Assembly (NCBI GenBank): GCA_964489215.1
Contig: CAZAYB010000036.1
Location: 1 to 17,095 of the forward strand
Reading direction: 5' to 3'
Length of the DNA: 17,095 nt
DNA from: CAZAYB01 sp964489215
GTDB lineage: Bacteria > Planctomycetota > Phycisphaerae > Sedimentisphaerales > Anaerohalosphaeraceae
Notes under the pieces: model-generated
What the model saw: the letters and a program-made list of their open reading frames with translations, nothing else
Databases searched by the model: none
Told to the model about the DNA's origin: nothing
In this document: piece after piece, positions 1 through 6,526 of the stretch
Numbering within the stretch: the stretch's first letter is position 1
Layout of the letters: each line of letters opens with the position of its first letter
Program-made: the position numbers and the translations under genes

Positions 1-537
1 TACCACTACAACATCCGCGCTGGCAGACATCTTCTCCAATGACTCCGGAACATTGGGAAATGGTGGAAGATTTTTAACTATTTCCTCAACCAGTTCGTTA
101 ACTCTATGGCTCCACTTAAGAACTCGCTCCAGCTCAGACTTAGCCTCTCCGCTGGCACCTTTGATTGCTTCTTCAAGACCTTCATTACTCAAAAGTGAAT
201 CAGAGTTATTAACCCAGCCAACATAATGTTCAGGAACCGGAACCTCGAACTTGCGGGCCTTCGTCATAGGATGGCTCGGCAACAGTTCCGTAAGTATCCT
301 CACAATTGTCTTATGCCTGTTAGCACCCCGGGTCTTGCTGAAAAGATCTGCAAACTCCTTACACTCCCTCGCTGCCTCTGCAACAGGCTGAAGATCGAAA
401 TAACCTATCATCATCGGGCAAAAACACTCTCGCTGTTTTATACCCATACTGTCAAACGCGCAACCGTCTGAATCAACACCAATAAAAAAGTCTTTACTTG
501 GTTTAAGTTCTCGTAATGGTTGTGCTGCATCTGCCAT
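1..537 (-). CDS. HAD-superfamily hydrolase (C-terminal part cut off by window edge)
   Basis: Translating the reverse strand from the ATG at 537 gives 179 open codons running off the left edge. An AGGAG ribosome-binding site at 546-550 lies eight bases before the ATG. Residues 21-30 read VDSDGCAFDS, the HAD motif I (D22 nucleophile, D24 acid/base). The Arg/Lys- and Glu-rich helical stretch at about 50-170 fits a HAD cap domain. The visible part ends in SADVVVV, which looks like the strand leading to motif II, so the catalytic Lys and the metal-binding acids lie outside the window. The substrate cannot be read from sequence. HAD enzymes are usually phosphatases, often of sugar phosphates. It is the last visible gene of the leftward pfk-uxaE-SDR cluster, 68 bases after the SDR stop, so a role in the same sugar-acid pathway is inferred. 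Confidence 0.8.
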   Translation of the reverse strand, partial: MADAAQPLRELKPSKDFFIGVDSDGCAFDSMGIKQRECFCPMMIGYFDLQPVAEAARECKEFADLFSKTRGANRHKTIVRILTELLPSHPMTKARKFEVPVPEHYVGWVNNSDSLLSNEGLEEAIKGASGEAKSELERVLKWSHRVNELVEEIVKNLPPFPNVPESLEKMSASADVVVV

Positions 538-556
538 TTTTTCTGCTCCTTATCTC

Positions 557-584
557 ATTATAAATTAGTTACAAAACAGGTAAA
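557..584 (-). promoter_or_regulatory. Possible internal promoter before the HAD hydrolase gene
   Basis: On the reverse strand a perfect TATAAT (562-557) follows TTTACC (584-579) after 16 bases. The predicted start of transcription, about base 550, would leave a leader of only about 13 bases that begins at the ribosome-binding site. This is tight but possible. It lies in the 68-base gap after the SDR gene and could give the hydrolase expression independent of the operon promoter. Confidence 0.35.
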
Positions 585-605
585 CTCTGATAATTATTTT
601 TTTCA

Positions 606-1427
606 CTATACACCGCTGAAAGCGCTGAAACCCCCGTCAATCGCAACTACAGTACCCGTTACGAATTTTGCAGCATCACTTATAAGCCATTGCACTGTAC
701 CGACAAGTTCTGATGCATCTCCAAACCTTCCCATAGGCGTGTGATCAACTATCGTTTTGCCCCTCGGCGTAAGATCGCCTGTCTTTTCATCAGTAAGCAA
801 AAAGCGGTTCTGTTCGGTCAGGAAAAAGCCCGGTGCTATTGCGTTAACACGTATATCCTTCGAATATTCCTGGCACATATGAACCGAAAGCCACTGCGTA
901 AAATTGCTGACTGCAGCCTTGGCAGCAGAATAAGCCGGTATCTTCGTCAAAGGCCTGAATGCGTTCATACTCGATACATTGATTATAACACCGCTGTTCT
1001 GCTTTGCCATCTGCTTACCGAAAACCTGGCTCGGCAAAATCGTACCAAGAAAGTTAAGATCGAAAACCTGCCTTATTGCATCAGAAGGAATATCAAAAAA
1101 CGGAAGATCCGCACCTGTCGTCGCCTGCTTCTTATTGCCACCAGCTCCGTTGATCAAAACATCCACTCTGCCCAGACTGTCAACCGCACATGAAAAAGCC
1201 TCCTGAACTGCTTTTTTATCCAGAACATCTGCCTGAACAGGTATCGCCATATTACCTTCACCCTCGATCTCCTTGCAAAGCTCATTAGCTCGCATAACAT
1301 CATAATCAACAACACAGATCTTCGCTCCCAGCCTGGCAAGCTCTTTCGCCATCGTACCGCAAAGAACACCTGCTCCGCCGGTTATCACAATCGTCTTATC
1401 TTTCACATCAAAAAGTTCTTTATTCAT
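606..1427 (-). CDS. SDR-family oxidoreductase, D-mannonate oxidoreductase (UxuB/YjmF) type
   Basis: This 273-residue protein is a classical short-chain dehydrogenase. It has the nucleotide-binding TGGAGVLCG at 16-24, acidic D41 ending the second strand (suggesting NAD preference), NGAG at 93-96, N125, and the catalytic serine (S152/S153), Y166 and K170 (YSAAK). The C-terminal part ends in the usual VTGTVVAIDGGF. The sequence resembles the SDR group represented by Bacillus YjmF (UxuB), which interconverts D-fructuronate and D-mannonate. The call rests on remembered family resemblance plus the UxaE-like gene 10 bases upstream, whose product would be fructuronate. The UxaE stop codon directly precedes the AAGG ribosome-binding site, so translation is probably coupled. 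A related sugar oxidoreductase remains possible because no uxuA or kdgK lies in the window. Confidence 0.82.
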   Translation of the reverse strand: MNKELFDVKDKTIVITGGAGVLCGTMAKELARLGAKICVVDYDVMRANELCKEIEGEGNMAIPVQADVLDKKAVQEAFSCAVDSLGRVDVLINGAGGNKKQATTGADLPFFDIPSDAIRQVFDLNFLGTILPSQVFGKQMAKQNSGVIINVSSMNAFRPLTKIPAYSAAKAAVSNFTQWLSVHMCQEYSKDIRVNAIAPGFFLTEQNRFLLTDEKTGDLTPRGKTIVDHTPMGRFGDASELVGTVQWLISDAAKFVTGTVVAIDGGFSAFSGV

Positions 1428-1437
1428 TATTACCTTT

Positions 1438-2685
1438 CTATCTTATAAACAACGGCTCAATATGCCTCTCATAAATATTGTCCATTACTCCCTTGCCGAC
1501 CACATCACTGCAATCCTTAACCGCTTGAAGATACTCATCACCCATACCAGCCGCAATCTTATAACCAACATGGATCAACTGACGAAGATGAGGATTATAA
1601 TCTGCACAAAGCGGATCATGCCTCAAAGCTGAAGCAAACTGCTCACTCGTATACTCGTTTACCTCCTCAGCACTTGGAAGCTTATTCTTGTCAATATCTA
1701 TTACCGTTGCGTAGGGACCGCAAAGTTCATCAAATTTAGGCAAAGCCTTACTGTATATTTTCTTCGCTGTCTCAAGCCCTTTACCACCCGCTGCCGCCAG
1801 ACCGATAACCTCCTCAAGCCAAGTCGTCCCCGCTGTCTTGAGATGAAGACCTGCGTCATACTTCTTCAAAACCAGATTGATTGGCTCATATATCGAAAAC
1901 TTGTCGCTGCCGGAATGTACACTCAGTTTCAGATTATCGCAAAGACCAAACTCCTTGATTGCGTATTTGATAACCAGCACATCCTCTTCAAACTCCTTAG
2001 CGAAAGTCTTGACATCACCTACATAATCTACTCCCTTATTAAACCTTCCCGTAAATTTCGGCGCGATCGTCTGGGCTGCAATCCCCTCAGCAGAAATCCC
2101 AGCCAGTATAAAAAACATCTCAGCTGGACTCTGAGCCTGGTCGGTCTCATCCATCGAAACCTCCGTTATAAAATTGCCCTCACCTTTTACCTTCAGAATA
2201 TGACGGTATATCTTTCCTGCTTCGCTTATCGCAGTCGCAAATTTAACCGCAATAGCCTGAAGATCTGCCTCGCTAACCTCAAATTTCTCATCGATACCCG
2301 GAATTTCTATAACTGGAGTATACTTGCCGAAATCCTTCACAAACTTATCAACCTTTTCCGAATCTGGATTCTTGCCGATAAAATCCGCGATATCCAAAGT
2401 AAAAAAATCACTCGCTTCGATAAAACCATCAACATTCGAAAGACCAATATGGTCAGCATCAACATGGTAGGGGCCCTCAAACCCTTTCTCCTTAACCGCA
2501 TTATCAGCTTCGACCCTGACATCACCAGGCTCTGTACCAACTATAGAATGCTCCCTGTGAGACTTATTCCAGACTGGAGCAACCTCAACACCCTTACCCC
2601 TTGCTTTTATTATCGCATCAAGCTGGGCACCGCCCTCAAGCCCAAAACGGTCACCAATTCCAAATGAATATTTCTCAAGTTTCAT
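1438..2685 (-). CDS. uxaE: Tagaturonate epimerase family protein (UxaE-like)
   Basis: This is a 415-residue soluble protein. Conserved-looking blocks are FGIGDRFG (8-15), GPYHVDADHIGL (71-82), EVSMDETDQAQSP (175-187), QTIAPKFTGRF (205-215), LSVHSGSDKFSIY (254-266), HLKTAGTTWLEE (281-292) and RQLIHVGYK (368-376). I recognise these as typical of the UxaE family, whose characterised Thermotoga member epimerises D-tagaturonate to D-fructuronate in galacturonate breakdown. The conserved His, Asp and Glu residues are plausible metal ligands, but this is inference. The protein seems shorter than the characterised UxaE proteins as I remember them, so it may form a subfamily with a different ketose or ketose-acid substrate. 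The ATG follows an AGGA-like ribosome-binding site. The gene sits second in the leftward operon, between pfk and the UxuB-type oxidoreductase that would use its product. Confidence 0.72.
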   Translation of the reverse strand: MKLEKYSFGIGDRFGLEGGAQLDAIIKARGKGVEVAPVWNKSHREHSIVGTEPGDVRVEADNAVKEKGFEGPYHVDADHIGLSNVDGFIEASDFFTLDIADFIGKNPDSEKVDKFVKDFGKYTPVIEIPGIDEKFEVSEADLQAIAVKFATAISEAGKIYRHILKVKGEGNFITEVSMDETDQAQSPAEMFFILAGISAEGIAAQTIAPKFTGRFNKGVDYVGDVKTFAKEFEEDVLVIKYAIKEFGLCDNLKLSVHSGSDKFSIYEPINLVLKKYDAGLHLKTAGTTWLEEVIGLAAAGGKGLETAKKIYSKALPKFDELCGPYATVIDIDKNKLPSAEEVNEYTSEQFASALRHDPLCADYNPHLRQLIHVGYKIAAGMGDEYLQAVKDCSDVVGKGVMDNIYERHIEPLFIR

Positions 2686-2723
2686 AATCCTGCCTTATCA
2701 TTGATAATATTATTATTTTCGCT

Positions 2724-2744
2724 CAGCCCATAAAACCCCGGCTG
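2724..2744 (-). other. Intergenic hairpin between pfk and the uxaE-like gene
   Basis: CAGCC (2724-2728) and GGCTG (2740-2744) form a 5-bp stem with an 11-base loop in the 65-base spacer after the pfk stop. There is no T-run after it on the reverse strand, so it is not a standard terminator. It could be an mRNA processing or stability element. It is short enough to be chance. Confidence 0.25.
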
Positions 2745-2750
2745 CACCGT

Positions 2751-4022
2751 TTAATCGACTTTGTACTCCGCAAGTTTCTTCTCGACAGGCTTCCTCTCAA
2801 GCCTTACATAAACCGGCAAACCGTCATTACCGACATTATAAGGAGCCTCACCCATCACCAAAGGCCTGACATAATCTCTCATCTTGTCTGTTATATGATT
2901 ACCTGCTTCATTTATAAAATCCCGTGGAACCTTCTTCTCTCCGTTAGCTACATCAGAAAGCCTGGCAAGGCCGGTTGTGCATTTATAATCCGCACTTTCC
3001 TCACGAACAAGAGTAACCATTTTACCGTTCTCTCCTTCCAATGCCTTCCTGACCGCCGTAGCTCCCGCCATATAAGCCTCGTTTATATCTGTAAGTGATG
3101 CCAGATGCATCGCTGAACGCTGATTCGTCCCGAGCTTATTAAAACGCGTCTTGATTCCAACTTCCTTTTCTATAACTGCCTTAAGCATCTCAGCCACACC
3201 GCCAAGCTGAACATGACCAAAGCTGTCCTTCGAAAAAGTACCGCTGTCTGCAGTCACATAATTGCCGTCCTTATCCTTTAAGCCCTCACCTGCGACAATG
3301 AATACTCTTTTATAATTCTTCAAAACTTCCTTAACATCATTAACAAGCTTATCAAAAGTAAACTCAACCTCCGGCATATATATAAGATGAGGTGAATCTT
3401 CACCGCTTCGCTGTGCAAGCCCGGAAGCCGCTGCTATCCAACCGGCATTTCTGCCCATAACCTCAAGAATTGTGCATGTATCTGTAGTGTAAAGTGCCTC
3501 AGTATCCTTACCTGCCTCCATCGCACAGGTTGCCACATACTTAGCGACACTGCCGTACCCCGGACAATGGTCAGTAAATGCAAGATCGTTATCGATCGTC
3601 TTAGGCACACCCATACTCGTCAGCTCATAACCCGTCTCGCTGGCAAGCTTATTAAGTTTATCAGCAGTATCCATAGAGTCATTACCGCCGATATAGAAAA
3701 AGTAATGAATATCATGAGCCTTAAAGACATCCAGTATCCTCTCATAATCAGCACGGTTTTCATCAAGAGCCTTAAGTTTATACCTGCAGGAACCTATCGC
3801 AGCAGCGGGGGTCTTACGCAGATTCTCAATATCCTCTGCCTTCTCACTGCTCATATCAAATAGTTCTTCCTGCAATACACCAAGAACTCCATTGGTTGCA
3901 CCGAAAATTGTGTCGATCTTATCTGATTTCAGCGATTCCTGGATAACACCGCAGGCACTGGAGTTAATTACTGTTGTAGGACCGCCCGATTGAGCAACTA
4001 TAGCGTTTATTTTACCTGGCAC
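2751..4022 (-). CDS. PPi-dependent 6-phosphofructokinase (diphosphate-fructose-6-phosphate 1-phosphotransferase)
   Basis: The enzyme reversibly phosphorylates fructose 6-phosphate to fructose 1,6-bisphosphate. I choose the GTG at 4022 (423 residues). A strong GGGAGG at 4030-4035 lies seven bases before it, whereas the longer TTG start at 4035-4037 would overlap that site. The phosphate-binding SGGPT lies near residue 12. In the active site IGGNDS has Asp where ATP-dependent enzymes have Gly (GGDGS), and the catalytic loop reads PKTIDND with Lys where ATP enzymes have Gly (PGTIDND). Both changes are known markers of PPi use. The substrate-binding EVMGRNAGW follows at about 187-195. It is the first gene of the leftward operon with the UxaE-like, SDR and HAD genes, an unusual partner for a uronate pathway. 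Confidence 0.93.
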   Translation of the reverse strand: MPGKINAIVAQSGGPTTVINSSACGVIQESLKSDKIDTIFGATNGVLGVLQEELFDMSSEKAEDIENLRKTPAAAIGSCRYKLKALDENRADYERILDVFKAHDIHYFFYIGGNDSMDTADKLNKLASETGYELTSMGVPKTIDNDLAFTDHCPGYGSVAKYVATCAMEAGKDTEALYTTDTCTILEVMGRNAGWIAAASGLAQRSGEDSPHLIYMPEVEFTFDKLVNDVKEVLKNYKRVFIVAGEGLKDKDGNYVTADSGTFSKDSFGHVQLGGVAEMLKAVIEKEVGIKTRFNKLGTNQRSAMHLASLTDINEAYMAGATAVRKALEGENGKMVTLVREESADYKCTTGLARLSDVANGEKKVPRDFINEAGNHITDKMRDYVRPLVMGEAPYNVGNDGLPVYVRLERKPVEKKLAEYKVD

Positions 4023-4074
4023 TTTCAAACCTCCCAAATTTCTTCTGATAGCAATTTTAATATTACATTTTAAT

Positions 4075-4091
4075 TACTCATAACGTGAGTA
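4075..4091. promoter_or_regulatory. Operator-like palindrome, copy 1 (pfk operon side)
   Basis: TACTCA-taacg-TGAGTA is a 6-bp perfect inverted repeat with a 5-base centre. It starts just downstream of the -10 box of the leftward pfk promoter and covers the expected transcription start. The core TCATAACGTGAG (4078-4089) recurs with one change at 4208-4219. It is a likely site for the adjacent ROK repressor; binding is inferred. Confidence 0.65.
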
Positions 4092-4093
4092 TA

Positions 4094-4122
4094 TTTATAT
4101 TGCAAAAATCATTCAATTTCAA
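4094..4122 (-). promoter_or_regulatory. Promoter of the leftward pfk-uxaE-SDR-HAD operon
   Basis: On the reverse strand TTGAAA (4122-4117) is followed after exactly 17 bases by TATAAA (4099-4094), each one base from the sigma-70 consensus. Transcription would begin near 4087, inside the palindrome at 4075-4091, leaving a leader of about 65 bases before the GTG at 4022. Occupation of the palindrome would block open-complex formation or early elongation. Confidence 0.6.
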
Positions 4123-4197
4123 GAGAAAAATAAAAAATATATAACTGCCTTGCAAGAAATGCTTTATAGCAAATATTTGTTGGCGACCAATAAAAGC

Positions 4198-4226
4198 TTG
4201 AATAAAATCACAACGTGAGATATAAT
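4198..4226 (+). promoter_or_regulatory. Promoter of the ROK regulator gene
   Basis: TTGAAT (4198-4203) and a perfect TATAAT (4221-4226) are separated by exactly 17 bases. Transcription would start near 4233, about 32 bases before the ATG at 4265. The second operator-like site fills the spacer between the two boxes, the classical position for autorepression. Confidence 0.65.
4207..4221. promoter_or_regulatory. Operator-like site, copy 2 (regulator side)
   Basis: The core TCACAACGTGAG at 4208-4219 matches 11 of 12 bases of TCATAACGTGAG at 4078-4089, in the same orientation, with starts exactly 130 bases apart. Its own dyad symmetry is weaker (TCA-caacg-TGA). It sits entirely within the -35/-10 spacer of the regulator promoter, which suggests autoregulation with lower affinity than copy 1. 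Confidence 0.6.
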
Positions 4227-4264
4227 CTTAAACTGACAATTGCCCCTAAAAGATCGGATTTACA

Positions 4265-5470
4265 ATGAGAACAAATGCCCTCGATTCCAAAGGTGCCGGA
4301 AAGAGAAATGAAAAAATCATTCTCAATCACCTAAAAGAGCAAGGACCACTCTCGCAAAGCCAGCTGTGCGCACACACCGGACTGGGAAGCTCTACAGTAA
4401 GCTATATCGTAGGAAGACTCCGCGAAAAAGGACTCATTAACGAAATGCCCGGCAAACAGAGAAAAAGAGGACCAAAACCCGTCATCATCAGCATAAACAC
4501 AAAGGGCGCATACATCGCCGCTGTAGAAATAAACCCCACAAACATACTCGTCGGACTATTTGACTTCGAACCAAAACTTACAGATTCCGTTAAAATACCG
4601 CTCGACGGCAACTGTTCCGTAGAAAACGCCATAAAAGCTATTGAAATTAATGTACACGGACTCGCTGCAAAAGCACAAATTCCTCCCCAAAAAATACTCG
4701 GACTGGGAGTAACACTCTCTGGCTCGGTATCCCCGGAAGGGATTGTAAAATTATCAAGCCCGCTCGAATGGAAAAACGTACCCCTTAGAAAAAAGCTCGG
4801 CGAAAAATTCGACTTCCCCGTTAACGTCTACCCAACAAGAGTAAGACTGCTTGCAGAATTCAGCCTCGACCCGTCACTATCCTCAAAAAACGTTCTGTAT
4901 CTGAACGTATCAAACGGAGTCGGAAGTACAGTATTCATTGACGGACACCTCGCACACGGCTCAACTGGAAGATGCGGTGAACTCGGACATGTAATAGTGC
5001 AGGAAAACGGACCAAAGTGCGGATGCGGACATCTCGGCTGCCTCGAAGCAGTCATCTCAGGACCCGCAATCGCACAGAAAATTGCAAACGACATAAAAAA
5101 CAAAACTGATACAATACTGGTAAAAACTGTGAAACTTTACGACAGTCCCGAAGAGATTATAGAAAAATGGGGCTCTGCTCTGAAAAAAAATGACCCTTAC
5201 GCTGTAAAAATATGCGATTTCATAAGTGAAAAACTTGCTTCCGTCGCTGCAATAGGAATAAACTGCTATGACCCCGAAATACTAATGCTCGGTGGATACG
5301 TCTGTCAGCAATGCACCCAAAAACTTGCTGATTCTATAAGAAAAAAAATAACCACGCATGTATTCGATAACACCTCAAGAAGCATACACATTATACCCGC
5401 ACGCTCTGGTAAGGAAGCACTCATAAAAGGAGTCGCTGTCGCCGTTCTTAGAACAACTCTTACCGTCTGA
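4265..5470 (+). CDS. ROK-family transcriptional repressor
   Basis: This 401-residue DNA-binding sugar sensor has an N-terminal winged helix at about 15-75; the segment LSQSQLCAHTGLGSSTVSYIV is the helix-turn-helix and RGPKP its wing end. The ROK domain (about 80-395) carries the zinc site: GELGH (H242) then CGCGHLGCLE (C252, C254, C259). The segment where ROK kinases have ENDAN, including the catalytic Asp, reads VYPTRVRLLAE, so the protein should bind but not phosphorylate its ligand. It is transcribed divergently from the pfk-uxaE operon. The shared intergenic region holds two matching operator-like sites placed over both promoters, so it probably represses the operon and itself until a sugar or sugar acid binds. 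The inducer is unknown. Its stop lies 17 bases from that of the convergent CvpA-like gene. Confidence 0.9.
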   Translation: MRTNALDSKGAGKRNEKIILNHLKEQGPLSQSQLCAHTGLGSSTVSYIVGRLREKGLINEMPGKQRKRGPKPVIISINTKGAYIAAVEINPTNILVGLFDFEPKLTDSVKIPLDGNCSVENAIKAIEINVHGLAAKAQIPPQKILGLGVTLSGSVSPEGIVKLSSPLEWKNVPLRKKLGEKFDFPVNVYPTRVRLLAEFSLDPSLSSKNVLYLNVSNGVGSTVFIDGHLAHGSTGRCGELGHVIVQENGPKCGCGHLGCLEAVISGPAIAQKIANDIKNKTDTILVKTVKLYDSPEEIIEKWGSALKKNDPYAVKICDFISEKLASVAAIGINCYDPEILMLGGYVCQQCTQKLADSIRKKITTHVFDNTSRSIHIIPARSGKEALIKGVAVAVLRTTLTV

Positions 5471-5487
5471 TTCAACGAGAAAAAAAA

Positions 5488-6507
5488 CTACTGATTAATA
5501 TTCCCCTCGTCATCTTCACTCGGCTCCGGCACTGCTGCTATGGCGTTTTGCTTGAACTGAAGAACAGAAGGCTTATATCCAGATGGAACATCATAAACAA
5601 GACGTATCCAGGCAGCCCGGCCAAATGTTTTTTTACTCGATATATGGCTGCGCTCAAAAGTTACAACATCAAGAGGGTTTGCCTCGTTATATTTCTTATC
5701 AAGAATATAAGCAACTGGATAAATAATCTTTATCGCCTCAGGATTAGACCGGGACTCACACAAAATTCTCGCCTGAGCAATAACAAACGATATATTGCCG
5801 TCAGGGCTCCTGGCACCGCCTTCCTTAATCTCATCATCGCTTATACCAACATCTATCGCAATCTGACCATCTTTTTCTCGAGTATTCGATATCGCTACTG
5901 CATCATTGCCCGTCACAGGATAAACACCTTCTTTAGCCATGATTCTGCTAAGATGAAGCCTGTCAAGAAAACCTGCATTGACACTGTTAAAATTCTTCTT
6001 CGTACCGAAACTGCCCTGACTTATCCACCCAAAAAGTCCTGCCGCAATCTTGTCGGATGGAACAAGCATTGACTTAGGATTGCTCAAACTTACACTTTCA
6101 GGATTAAACCTTGCGTAAGGAATCTTAGCGTTCATCGGTAAAAAACTGATAAAAATTATAAAACACCCCGAAACTATAACACCTGTTATAAGACCGCATA
6201 TTAAAGTAGCAGCAACCTTAGGTATATCCCCGAATTTTATATTCGCTCCTGCCAGCTGACTGGATACTGCATAGCAGACACCAAAACCTGCACCAAAAAG
6301 AAAAATAAAACTCAAACCGCTCATCCAGGCCGGCAAAAAACCTCTGCTTATCATAAATGAAGCGGGGTAATGATAAAAACCAAAAGCCGTCATCATACCG
6401 ATAAAACACGAAAGCAAAAGACACAAGCTCGTTATTACCGTCTGCTTAAGATAAAACTGAGCTATTATCAGTAACGTCAATATTATTGTTATAGCTGTAC
6501 CTATCAT
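5488..6507 (-). CDS. CvpA-like membrane protein with C-terminal soluble domain
   Basis: A 339-residue protein with four predicted membrane helices at about 3-20, 24-46, 60-83 and 97-124, rich in Gly and Phe. A soluble region (about 130-339) follows and ends in an acidic Glu/Asp tail. The four-helix N-terminal layout and the MLVPSDKIAAGLF stretch (147-159) recall the CvpA family, but the match is from overall pattern only. CvpA proteins are usually much shorter, about 160-200 residues, so the C-terminal half is an added domain that I do not recognise. It starts 19 bases after the stop of the GspE-like gene, with only a weak GGAA ribosome-binding site, and is the last gene of the pilT-gspE-like operon. 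It could be the membrane partner of the two ATPase-like proteins. Confidence 0.55.
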   Translation of the reverse strand: MIGTAITIILTLLIIAQFYLKQTVITSLCLLLSCFIGMMTAFGFYHYPASFMISRGFLPAWMSGLSFIFLFGAGFGVCYAVSSQLAGANIKFGDIPKVAATLICGLITGVIVSGCFIIFISFLPMNAKIPYARFNPESVSLSNPKSMLVPSDKIAAGLFGWISQGSFGTKKNFNSVNAGFLDRLHLSRIMAKEGVYPVTGNDAVAISNTREKDGQIAIDVGISDDEIKEGGARSPDGNISFVIAQARILCESRSNPEAIKIIYPVAYILDKKYNEANPLDVVTFERSHISSKKTFGRAAWIRLVYDVPSGYKPSVLQFKQNAIAAVPEPSEDDEGNINQ

Positions 6508-6526
6508 GTCAATGTTCCAAAATATA

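Noticed and set aside
226..471. Rightward open frame at the left edge
   Set aside because: It is antisense to the HAD hydrolase, which has motif I, a good ribosome-binding site and an unbroken frame to the edge.
1843..2667. Long 274-codon rightward frame
   Set aside because: It lies entirely opposite the UxaE-like gene, has no ribosome-binding site and no recognisable domain, and its composition fits a mirror frame of a coding strand.
4023..4037. TTG start for phosphofructokinase
   Set aside because: It overlaps the GGGAGG ribosome-binding site that is ideally spaced from the GTG at 4022.
5475..5510. Bidirectional terminator between the ROK and CvpA-like genes
   Set aside because: The only inverted repeat, ACGAG/CTCGT, has a 26-base loop and lies partly inside the CvpA-like gene; the T-run alone is not enough.
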